From contig NC_087062.1 of NCBI RefSeq assembly GCF_963678635.1, positions 434,001 to 498,000 on the forward strand: a DNA stretch of 64,000 nt, in the 5' to 3' direction. Source of the stretch: Symsagittifera roscoffensis (taxonomy: Eukaryota; Xenacoelomorpha; Acoela; Convolutidae). Below, in pieces: positions 12,766-21,578 of this stretch (position 1 is its first letter; every line of letters begins with the position of its first letter). The translations under genes were made by a program, and so were the position numbers. The notes under the pieces are model-generated. The model made no database searches. It saw nothing but the letters and a program-made list of their open reading frames with translations, and had not been told where the DNA came from.

Positions 12766-13120
12766 GTGGTCAACACTGCAATGATTGAAGCTGCTGGATA
12801 CTACAGAGTGACAATGATAAGAGAAAATGCGAATGATGTTCTGCTGAAAAATACCTTGCCCGAAGAATTGAAGCATAGTTCACTGGTTTCGCGGTATAAA
12901 GGTAAAGGGAATCTTTTGTCAACTCTTCTCGTAGCATCAACCAACTGGAACATGGTTTCAAGATTGTTGAGATGTTATTAGAAACTTTTCATCGGAAGCT
13001 AACCCGAATAGTCGATAAACAGTTTGGATTCATCCCCGTATGGGGAACAGTAGGTGCGGTGCGATCTTGATAACAAGGCAAATTTGCGAGAAGTATTTGG
13101 CGAAAAGCAAAAAACTGCAC
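12766..13120 (+). pseudogene. RTE-like reverse transcriptase, N-terminal part
   Basis: The frame containing LPEELKHSSLVSRYKGKGN corresponds to the RT motif in which an element-encoded strand precedes a basic YKGKG loop. It is followed in other frames by KQFGFIP and by ILITRQICEKYL, the usual RTE order before the FVDLEKAFDRVPR motif. The gene is then cut by the nested minus-strand LINE. Several stops and frame changes are present. Confidence 0.72.
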
Positions 13121-15370
13121 TTTGTTGTTGTTGTTGTGAATTTTCAGTAGGATACTGATGGGATGGGGATTCTCAAAAATTTGTCCAGTTATTTCGGCAC
13201 ATGTTGCAGTCACAGAAGAGGACCCATGTGCACTTGTTTTATTCTGAGAATTGATCGTCGTAAAACTTCCACATCATCTGTATCAATCTTCGCTTTAATC
13301 CTCGCAATTCAATTTTCTGATTTAGTCAGTTTATTGGACGGCACGTCCTAAATGTAAACTCTCCTCTAGCTTTTTCAGTTCTGATCTTGTTTAGGTTAAA
13401 AATTTCTTTCGTTCTTCCTGGATTTTCAATTTTTGCCGGGAGCTTAATGTGATCGTTTTCTTCAAGCATGAATTTCGCCATCATCAGTAAATCGTTCAGC
13501 TGGAGAAACAACGCCAGAATCGTTTCCCGTGATCCATTTTAAGACTTTCTTTTGGAACCTTTCTTATCTCCTTAAGTCGTTTCTTGAGATATTGTAAATA
13601 ATTAGACCATACGTTAGAACAGGAAGTATTAAGGATTTGTACAGACCAAGTTTTATGCGCATTTTGACTTTGAATTCTAAGTTTCTGCGGATGCAATAGA
13701 ACGTTTTATTCGCTTTCGACATTCTTGAGTCAATATGGGTTGTCCATGTTAAATGTTTGGACACATGTATTCCTAGGTCCTTTATCACATTCGGGCTTTC
13801 CACTGCTGTTTCACAAAGAAGGAATTCGTGTTGATTTCTTCTAAACTCGAATTTAAAACATTTGCCCAGTGCCAGACTCATTTTGTTTTTGTCTACCCAG
13901 TTTTCAACACTTTTAGGTCCTACTGGATGTCCTTTGTGTCTACATTCACTGCTAGTAATTTTAGGTCGTCTGCAAAGATATGTGGGTCACTAAATTTCAA
14001 TACTTCAGGAAGATCATTTGTGAAGATGCAAAAAAAATAATGAACCAATCAACGATCCTTGTGGTACGCAACTTGTAATTTCTAAAGTTTCTGATGAGAA
14101 ATTGTCAGCACGAACAAATTGTTTCCTGTTGCTGAGATAGTTTGAGACTATTTCTAGGAAACAGCCTCCAACTCCAATGTTGCTCATTTTCTGTAGTAGT
14201 TCGTAGTGCGGGACTTTGTCGAATGCCTTTGAGAAGTCAGTATAGAATGCGATCACATGGTTTTTAGCGTTCTTGTCAATTGCTTCGTAGATTTCTTTCA
14301 AGAAAGATAACATGTTTGTAACAACTGAACGGTTTTTAACAAAACCGTGCTGACTTCTTGTGAGAAATTTGATGAAATGGTCGTACAGCGCTGAATACAT
14401 GCATTTTTCCAGGAGCTTACTCATGATATTTAGGAGTGACACCGGCCGGTAGTTTTCCATTAGTCGTTTGTCACCTTTCTTGTAAATAGGCGACACAGCC
14501 GCAACTTTCCATTTATCTGGTATTTTCCTTGCCCTCTTGATGTTTTTAAAAGCGCAATGCACAATTGTGGTCATTTCACTGGCCGTTCGCTGGAAGAAAA
14601 TCTGTGGGAGTCCATCTGGGCCCCGCGATTTTGTTATGTCAAGCTCTGTTATAAATTGGTTTCAATATCTTTTTGAGATACTGAACTTACTCAATATCGT
14701 GTTTTCGGACTTCATGTCACTGAGGTTGAAGCTTGATTTGGGCGAAAAGACCAAATTCATTCAAAAAGTTCACTTTTTCTTTGGCTTTGGAAACAGCTAT
14801 GTCGTCCTTGATCATAGTCTTTGGGAGAGTTTCTGATTTTTTCAGACTCTTGAAAGCGTTTGAAAATTAAATGTGTGTTACGAGTGGACATCGCATTTTC
14901 CTGATAAATTAATCTATCTTCCTCTTCTGCTTCTTTCACCATTTTATCAAGAGATAGAATGAGATTTCTGCGGTAGCTTGTATGTTTCAATTTGTATATT
15001 CTAGTTTGTGTTCGCAGTTTTATCATGATGTTTGAGGTACTTGGCGTAATCCATGGCGGAAGTGATAGGCGACGTCTCGTTCTTCTGGGCACATGTTGGT
15101 TTACCAAATTTTCCAAATAGTCTTGGTGTTCCTCGCACATTCTATTGATGTTTGTGTGACATACTGGTGAGAAAGGCTCACTTAGTATTTATTTCTTGAT
15201 TTCGTTATAGTCCACGCTACCGAAGCTTCGAAAGTTTTCAATAGCGACTTTTACCTCATGGTGAGGACATTCAAGTAGAATGCTGATTGCTTTGTGGTCA
15301 GAGCAATTGTAAATTTTTCAGAAATTTTCGTCAGGAGTCGCATGAATTGAGTTTTCTTCATTTTCGGTAC
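13121..15370 (-). mobile_element. 5'-truncated CR1/jockey-like LINE nested in the RTE-like LINE
   Basis: Minus-strand insertion of about 2.25 kb. It begins (right end) inside the region before the RT and contains the RT. Its 3' end, at the left, is a short (CAA)n tail read on the minus strand (GTT repeats at 13,124-13,138 on the plus strand). It has no endonuclease domain, consistent with the 5' truncation typical of target-primed reverse transcription. Because it interrupts the RTE-like RT it is younger than that copy, yet it carries frameshifts itself. A clean target duplication was not found by eye. Confidence 0.82.
13564..15140 (-). pseudogene. CR1/jockey-like LINE reverse transcriptase (broken)
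   Basis: Reading leftward, 15,140-14,757 encodes the pre-RT region with HVPRRTRRR and PPWITPS. Then 14,574-14,014 encodes the RT fingers and palm: KIPDKWKVAAVSPIYKKGDK, NYRPVSLLNIMSKLLEK, the QHGFVKNRS motif, FYTDFSKAFDKVPH (first catalytic Asp) and CVPQGS. A frame change follows. The FADD box that carries the catalytic Asp pair is near 13,975 in another frame, and 13,881-13,564 has the thumb-like GIHVSKHLTW and LILPVLTYG motifs. The pieces are in the correct order but in different frames, with stops, so it is a pseudogene. The enzyme would have copied the LINE RNA into the nicked target. Confidence 0.82.
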
Positions 15371-16445
15371 TGGATCTTCATTGATTTGGAGAAGACGTTT
15401 GGCCGTGTCCCACGGGCAATCATTGTTGAGGCACTGCGGTACTAAGGGATACCAGAGCAATTAGTAAAGGCAGTTATGGCCAGGTCTACTAGTACACGAA
15501 CAGCGGTGCTTGTGGACGGTGAAATGTCTGAAGATTTTGAGGTTACAGTTGGAGTTAATCAAGGTTGTATCCTCAGCCCTCTGCTATTTATAGCAGTCAT
15601 GCAGTACGTCACCGAGTCGGCCCGAATAAAAGACATCATGGAGCTACTGTATGCAGATGATATTGCACTTTGGGATGAAGCAATCGAAGAGGTGCTTGTG
15701 AAACATCACGACTGAAAAGCAGCATTGGAGCGCAAAGGTCTGAGAGTGAACGTCGGAAAAACTAAAGCTCTTAGTATGCCAGTGAAGTTAAAGACCATTG
15801 CAGCGCTCGACCCCTGCAGTGTTTGTGTCAAGCGAGTTGGTGCTAACTCTATGCAAAAAAGGGTGCATAGACGTTGCTCTGGGCTACGCGAAAACATAGT
15901 CAAATTCACTGAAGTTGTTCAACGCTTTTCATGTGCAGCCTTTCACGCTACTCTGTCTCGCACTGAAGACTTCGGGGAACTAAAAAAAAATTCACATATC
16001 TTGGCCAGTACTTAGATGCAAGCTGTGATATGGAAGTCACTTTAACTGAAAGGATACGAAAAGCCTGGTTGGCTCTCAGAAAACTTCGTGGCACGCTGCT
16101 GGGCAAACAAGGACGTTCCCTGCACCAACGGGGACTAATCTATCTTCGGAGCGTGAGACCAGTCCTTGTGTAGCCATGTGAATCATGGGCACTAAATGCG
16201 TTGACTAAACAACGCATCACATCTACTGAACGACGCATGGTGCAAATGAGGAGTCTCTCTAACGGATCGTGTACCAACGGAGCAGCTTTCTGGCTGTTTG
16301 GATATTGATTGCCCTGCTCTCAGAGTGATTGAGACCAGCCAATTAAGATGGTTTCGTCATGTTATGCGAAGGGACACAGACCCAATTCGTCTGGCACTCG
16401 ACCTAAAAGCGGAACGAAAGAGACCCAAAGCAAGAGACCCATAGC
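15370..16445 (+). pseudogene. RTE-like reverse transcriptase, palm to C-terminus
   Basis: After the nested LINE the RTE reading resumes with FIDLEKTFGRVPRA (first catalytic Asp). The open segment 15,476-15,715 contains VTVGVNQGCILSPLLF and LLYADDIALW (the Asp pair). The KAAL..KGLRVNVGKTK region (15,720-15,775) and the C-terminal RWFRHVMRRDTDP box (about 16,347-16,390) follow in broken frames. This is the standard order for RTE-clade proteins. Stops at 15,450, 15,713 and others disable it. Confidence 0.82.
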
Positions 16446-16460
16446 TATATAAGTAGCGTA

Positions 16461-17416
16461 TGCAAAGTAGACTACAGATTTTGGAAACTAAACCGACAGT
16501 TTGGAAACTAAATCTGAACTTTCATGAAATTGAGCATCTCTGCAGCATCATAATGTATTCGAATGACTTTGTTAAATTAGTTGTTATCCCGAAAAAAGTC
16601 TATAGTCCAATTTGATTATGCTTGCTATGTGCGAAGGTAATCAACTAACCAAAAGGAGATCGATTGGTGTCCAACTCTAGACACCATATCTCTGAAGGCT
16701 GGCTGTCAGCTGACACGTTTGCAGACTCGCTACTTGTATTTACGCTCAAAAAAGCGCCCGCCGAAGACAATGAGTTAGTAGTGAAGAGGACACTCTGAAT
16801 GATCCCTGACCTCGTTTGGAAGTGATCAATTTTCCAGCTGATTGAGAGTATCTTTTTAGTAACTGGACTTCGGGAGTTGGTGGTCGGGAGAGTGGGTCGA
16901 TTCACATAGCCGATAGCGAACATTCCGCTAACCAAGTTGAAAACTGTGGCAGCTGCTAATCTCGACACATTTGAACAAGAAATCTGAAATTGTTTTTTTT
17001 GGGAGGACAAGTGAATTTTACCAAATGTAACTTTTTAAAAAACAGTAATACAAAACAATCACTGCAACGAAAAGAAATACTTTATTTGCCAATTGAAAAT
17101 ATCATCATGTGTGCGAGTGTACATTGCTTCCAAGGTCTCTTGGAGGCGATTAAAACTTATGTACATTATTATTGATGTATACATGAACTACGTCCTATTT
17201 TCATTAGTAACCACAAGGTCAAGTATCATAGTAACCGAGGTTACAGTCAGGAGTCCCTTCATCACGTATTCCAGTCAAAATCCTTGAAACTTTCAAGATA
17301 TAGAAGCGCTAATGATGAAAGAAGATAACAAGTGTTGATGTCCTTAAATTAAAATTGATACGGATTACGTTTCTTCAATAAGAACACGCAACTCGACACG
17401 AGAAAATATATAATTA
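16461..17416. other. Intergenic, no confident feature
   Basis: The 121-codon open frame on the minus strand (16,645-17,010) is Ser/Thr-rich and matches nothing I recognise. Its plus-strand reading is also partly open, so it may be an eroded transposon piece. Nothing else is supported. Confidence 0.35.
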
Positions 17417-17892
17417 GTAGCAAAAAGTTCGGACAGACAGAATTAATTAAAGTGAGCAATCAGTGCTTTTCGGAGCTTCTTTGCATGCAAAATCTGAAGC
17501 CGACCAACCTTGAATTTTTTTGTGAGACCAAATTCAAAATGCAAGATCGTAGATTATCCAATGATTATGCTAGCCTAATTTTAAAATACCGAAATCCAGA
17601 TTTTACTATAAAACATTTCGACGCTTCGGATGCCGCCCGCCGTGTTTATAGGTTTTCAGCTAAACTCGGATCTACTTGACGATCTCTCCCCCCCCCCCCC
17701 CCCAAAGTTCGATGCAAGTAATCTTATCTTCTTAACAATCTCCTCCCCTTTCTTAAAAGGGGGATTGTTAAGTAGATCTCGTAACTCTGCTCTATGAACT
17801 ATCGGCGTTATGTTTATTTCAGTTTTAATTTCCGTTGATGTCTAGACAGTTGCTCTTTTTAATTAATTCTGTCTGTCCGAACTTTTTGCAAC
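17417..17892. mobile_element. MITE-like element with ~43-bp terminal inverted repeats
   Basis: 17,421-17,450 is the exact reverse complement of 17,860-17,889 over 30 bases (core AAAAAGTTCGGACAGACAG). The similarity extends to about 43 bases each side with few mismatches. The 390-bp interior holds an open frame of 75 codons (17,452-17,679) with no recognised motif, a 16-base C run at 17,688-17,703, and an imperfect palindrome around 17,731-17,773. No transposase is present, so it would be non-autonomous. No obvious TA or longer target duplication was found. Confidence 0.7.
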
Positions 17893-18225
17893 TCTCTATA
17901 ATATACTAGTGTTACATATAAAAAATTTCGTCGAAAGTTATTTTGTCATTTATTGTTCCGAGTACGCAAGCGGCGTTCGCATTCTGTTGTTCTTTTTCTG
18001 ATCTTTTAGGCGTTTTGTCGCCTCTATCGATCAGATCATGATGTACTCCTTCTCGATTAATTGTTGTGATAAATTTATGAAATAGTTTGAGATGCGCATA
18101 TGCAAGTTCAGTATTAAACAAATACATACTCGTGGAGAGATACATACTCAAGGAATTTCTAACCGGATTCTGGACACATATGTGAGTGATCTGGTCATCA
18201 TACCTTTATCAACAACAAAGCTGAT
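17893..18225. other. Unassigned DNA before the PHD-LINE array
   Basis: It contains a short minus-strand open frame (17,912-18,151) with no recognisable motif. The unique sequence ends at the first base shared with the repeated LINE units at about 18,226. Confidence 0.4.
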
Positions 18226-18668
18226 AGTCCCTACCCGACTGGACGAGGGTCACCACTCGCTCCGCACGACTACAAAAGTGGGGGTGAAAGCGAGCACCCC
18301 CTACGCAGTGAGTTGCCTTCCGGTTATTTTAATTTCTGGGTGTGTTTTTTTCTACAAACGCCCCTGCTTGTAAGTGTCTAACGGACTGGTGCTCACACGG
18401 GAAGTTTAACGAAAAAGTCGAGGTTAATTGAAATCGAACTTTTTCTGCGTTGTTTCCTCCTGTTTAGCGCTCGAGATCCGACCCCGATATGGCAGACGGC
18501 AGATGTGGGAAAATTAATTGTCAATATGGGGGAGTCGTCAAAACTAAAGGCGTTCTCTGAGACAACTGCGAAAGTTGGTACCACTACCGATGTGGCGGAA
18601 CAACGGAGTTGAACGCTACTGAAGAAACTCTTTTTATCTTTTACAACTGTCAAGCAGGAGCAAATGAA
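18226..18668 (+). pseudogene. PHD-finger LINE, unit A, 5' part (split by LTR element)
   Basis: This 443-bp block is the 5' end of the LINE found three times in tandem, matching 45,104-45,545 and 47,518-47,959. An ATG at 18,489 opens MADGRCGKINCQYGG, and a later part of the frame reads DNCESWYHYRCGG and then FYNCQAGANE. Together these form a PHD/treble-clef-like zinc finger (C-x4-C, CxxC-type, W-x-H-x2-C, terminal Cys). In unit A the codon before DNC is TGA where units B and C have TGT (Cys), so the finger is interrupted. At 18,668 the LTR retrotransposon begins, and the gene continues at 43,130. The finger could bind chromatin or nucleic acid, but its role in the LINE is not established. Confidence 0.85.
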
Positions 18669-19592
18669 TGTAACATTCGCCCGGAAGATACATATCGACG
18701 GATAACAAAACTAAGTCTTAAGACGACTGGCTAGCGTCTAAACAGAGCTTTGCATGTTTTTCACCGTCTCTACCAAGCCAGTACTTTTCGGTGGTCTTTC
18801 TTACATCGGGTCGACAAAAACGTTACTGCTCTCCGGCTTCGACCAGAACGCTCAAATTAACTGAATTACATGCAAAGATAGTGAGCTCATGGCTGGGTCT
18901 CTGTATCCCCAGACCACGAGGTCACTCCTAAAAACAGGGCTACTACTTATCATATTACTATTGTTTTTGTTCAGTAGATAAAAATCATCATCTCCATCGA
19001 AGATGGATCAACCCTTTCCCCCAACTCCTAGCTTCTCATCCTTATCAACAAAATGAATCCAGTTGTTAATTAAATTCAATTCAGGACATGACAAGAAGCT
19101 AAAAGTTTATATAAAAGGCTAAAAGTTCCAGTCCCGAAACCCTTCCGGATTCTTGAATCCAGTGAATCAAGCTCCTTAAGTTCAATTTCACACCAATCCG
19201 GAAGGCTGGTTCTCACCCTTCACCGTTGTTGGCAACGGCCTTGCAACTATTGTAGCAGCACAATAGTTGCAACTTGGAACGTTCTCTGCTATTGTAGTTC
19301 GTTGTTGTTTTTCTTTAATCTCGATTTTCGTTCTGTTCGCAATCACAGATAAAGTTGTTCTGTTTTTTACTCGCTTTTTTGTTAAAATGGCCGTTTCAGC
19401 ATTTCTCAGAAATGTGACGTCATCATTCGAATTTTTGAAAATTTAAAATACTAGAATATTCTAGCCCTCACCGTTTGGCTAAACGTTCCAATAACGTCGC
19501 TAATCCTTCGAAATCATCAACTCGGAAGGCTTACTGCTCAAAATTCGAATCCTGCATAAATTGCATTTTGGCCATTCTGGTCGAATGTCACA
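18669..19592 (-). repeat. 3' LTR of the giant element
   Basis: 924 bp. It differs from the 5' LTR by only two substitutions (T/C at 18,890 against 42,430; T/A at about 19,383 against 42,920) and one 3-nt indel (extra ACA near 19,048). On the element strand the TATA motif TATATAAA lies at about 19,106-19,113. A perfect 13-bp hairpin is at 19,241-19,272. I found no AATAAA on the element strand between the TATA box and the LTR end. Confidence 0.95.
19241..19272. other. Perfect 13-bp hairpin in the LTR
   Basis: TTGCAACTATTGT at 19,241-19,253 and its exact complement at 19,260-19,272 flank a 6-base loop, AGCAGC. It is preceded by a smaller palindrome, CCGTTG...CAACGG, near 19,223-19,237. The same structure is in the other LTR near 42,778-42,809. 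On the element strand it lies upstream of the TATA box, so it is more likely a U3 protein-binding palindrome than an RNA structure. Confidence 0.8.
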
Positions 19593-20411
19593 TACTCCCC
19601 GGACAGTCCGGTCAATGTCCTCATTGAATCGCGCAATGTTCTAAATAGTTACAGTGTCATCGAACAGAATTTACAAAATGCACGAAATTACTTTTATCTA
19701 CGTCACATCGACTCACTGCAGAATATAAATGGCATCATACTACATCACTATAGCCTTCAAATTCTTTCATTAATCTGCACATTGAGGATATGACTTAAGA
19801 TAAAACATATTTTCTGACTTCCAGTGTCAATGTCCCGATTGAAACTTTTTCTCTTAGATTTAAAAGGTGTTGGCTTGCAGGACAGTCCTGCCAACCAACA
19901 AGCTAAAATTATCCTACTATGCTCCTTCCCTTCGGAAATCTTGCTTGTTTATTGTCCTGAATATTAAAACCAAGAGACCTTGTGGTTAGAAAGAACAATG
20001 CAACAACCTCCCTCCTCAAGAAGTTACTCAAGTTTTTCATGTCACCACAAAGTGATCAGTCTTCCTAAGTGATTAAAAACAATCATGCAGGCTGGAATAT
20101 TTAAATATACTCTTCCCTCAAGCCTTTCTAAATAAATAATAAGTGAGTGTCTCTAAAGCCACTTCAACTAAAACCAAAATGCAAATTTATAAATGCAACA
20201 ATTTCAAAACTCAACTAAATGTTTCAGTTTTCAATTACAACTTAGTTGCTTGGTTTCTCACTTGAGTTTTTCACACACATAAAACAATTCTGAGTTTTAA
20301 CTTTTCTTCATCATCCCTTTGTTCTCTTCTTTTTTCGTCGTTTAGAAGTTCTAAAACTTCTAAATTCTTCTAATTTTCTTTCTTGCTGCCTCTTGTTTTC
20401 TCGACCATTCG
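19593..20411 (-). other. 3' untranslated segment of the giant element, with possible polypurine tract
   Basis: This stretch lies between the last reading frame and the 3' LTR and has no open frame. Just inside the LTR the element strand reads CCGGGGAGTA, a short purine-rich stretch (GGGGAGTA) in the position where plus-strand priming occurs in LTR elements. It contains GTCCGGGGAG, a 10-mer found four more times in the coding region. A small palindrome, GGCAGGACTGTCC, lies near 19,888. Confidence 0.5.
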
Positions 20412-21578
20412 TCAATGCTCCATTTCCTCCTCCTGTGACACTGACTCCGCACTCTCGGTTTCCGTGTCTTGTAGCACGTCATTGACTATCCTGACGCTGT
20501 TGGAAGCCGTCCTCCAACACTTCTGCTCTTCCACCCTCTGTTTACAGCAAGGTAGGGGATCCACGTTTGATTCTCTGTTTCTACAGAAGCTGTTGTGGAG
20601 ACACAACGTCACGTTTCTCTCCAAATCTTCTTTCAGCATCTCTGCCTTCTCATTTCCACTACGCTCGCTCGTCCTGGAAATTCTTTTCACAGCGGTGGTC
20701 ACTGCATTCCGATGGGTCACGAAAGCTCGCTTGAAAGCTCCTGCCCCAATGTCCAGCTGATATTCACTGTACACTCTGCCATGTTTCGACATATGCTTTT
20801 TCGCATACTCGTACAACCATGCAGTCATGTTAGCTCTGAACCATGGCATCAATCGTTTTCTTGCCCATATCTTCTTCACTTCCATCGGAATGTTTAGAAC
20901 TTTGCACATTGTCTCAAAAAGATCTAAATCTTTTAGACAATCTAATTTCTGCAATTGTTCTCTCGTCGGTGCCTCCTGTCTATTATTTTCTCTCACATGA
21001 GCTTCCAGCCATCGTATCGCCATCATAACTCCCACTATCACTATTGTTATGGGCTGTGATGAATCTGGTAAACCCATGGAGAGCAGCTCTCCAGAGTCCC
21101 AGATCAACACCAAATTACTACGCTTGGGATACCACCAGGTCTGCAGCAAGCAGTGGCAAGGAAACTCGTCATGTGTCAACATGATGCTCCTCCAATTCCG
21201 TTTTCCCGAAGCTTCCAGCAATGGTTCCACTTCCATCATCACTCGGTGGATCTCATCATTCTCATCTACTGCATTGTAATCTGTGACAGTTGATCCTCTC
21301 TGTTTCTGTTTTTCAAAGTCACTGAAGTTCCCGCTCACATATCCCATGAACTTCTTTCCTAGTATTAACTCCAACTCCTCTTTGGTTCTCTCTGGAACTG
21401 CTGAGAACATCTTACATAGTAACTCGTAAGACCTTTCAGACATTCTCGCCAATCTCACGCACTTTGGCACTGAGAAAGCTTGATCCACGATCGTTCCACA
21501 GCCACGAAATGTACAGGGTATCTGCTCTTGCACATTGGAGCCAACGTTGAACCCACCAAATATTGTGCTCCTGATGGT
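20412..21578 (-). CDS. Accessory frame 5 of the giant element (unknown protein)
   Basis: The frame is open from 21,578 (a TAG lies just upstream in frame) to 20,412, about 389 codons, with no clear ATG at its beginning. The first in-frame Met is well inside (LARMSERSYELLCKMF). It overlaps the 3' end of the preceding 1,360-codon frame by about 120 nt in the -1 relation. It is therefore best read as the C-terminal part of the same long product, reached by a -1 frameshift or separated by an indel. It has alternating charged helices, a cysteine cluster near the end (CLHNSFC, PCCKQRVEEQKC) and an acidic tail (EEEMEH). No family is recognised. Confidence 0.6.
   Translation of the reverse strand, partial: TIRSTIFGGFNVGSNVQEQIPCTFRGCGTIVDQAFSVPKCVRLARMSERSYELLCKMFSAVPERTKEELELILGKKFMGYVSGNFSDFEKQKQRGSTVTDYNAVDENDEIHRVMMEVEPLLEASGKRNWRSIMLTHDEFPCHCLLQTWWYPKRSNLVLIWDSGELLSMGLPDSSQPITIVIVGVMMAIRWLEAHVRENNRQEAPTREQLQKLDCLKDLDLFETMCKVLNIPMEVKKIWARKRLMPWFRANMTAWLYEYAKKHMSKHGRVYSEYQLDIGAGAFKRAFVTHRNAVTTAVKRISRTSERSGNEKAEMLKEDLERNVTLCLHNSFCRNRESNVDPLPCCKQRVEEQKCWRTASNSVRIVNDVLQDTETESAESVSQEEEMEH

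Larger units (their letters stand above)
10509..16460 (+). mobile_element. Decayed RTE-like LINE, interrupted by another LINE
   Basis: Plus-strand order: 5' region, endonuclease (about 11,480-12,230), linker, RT fingers (about 12,766-13,120), an inserted minus-strand LINE, RT palm (15,370-15,720) and the C-terminal RTE region ending near 16,445. The palm has VNQGCILSPLLF and LLYADDI, and the C-terminal region has RWFRHVMRRDTDPIRLALDL, a family hallmark. Many stops and frame changes show it is dead. The reading across the nested insertion resumes in the expected order (HFV on the left, FIDLEKTFGRVPRA on the right), which proves the LINE-in-LINE arrangement. No clear 3' tail was identified. Confidence 0.85.

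Noticed and set aside
13496-13696. A separate minus-strand gene within the nested LINE
   Set aside because: It lies in an alternative frame over the LINE RT C-terminal region; the LINE reading explains the sequence.
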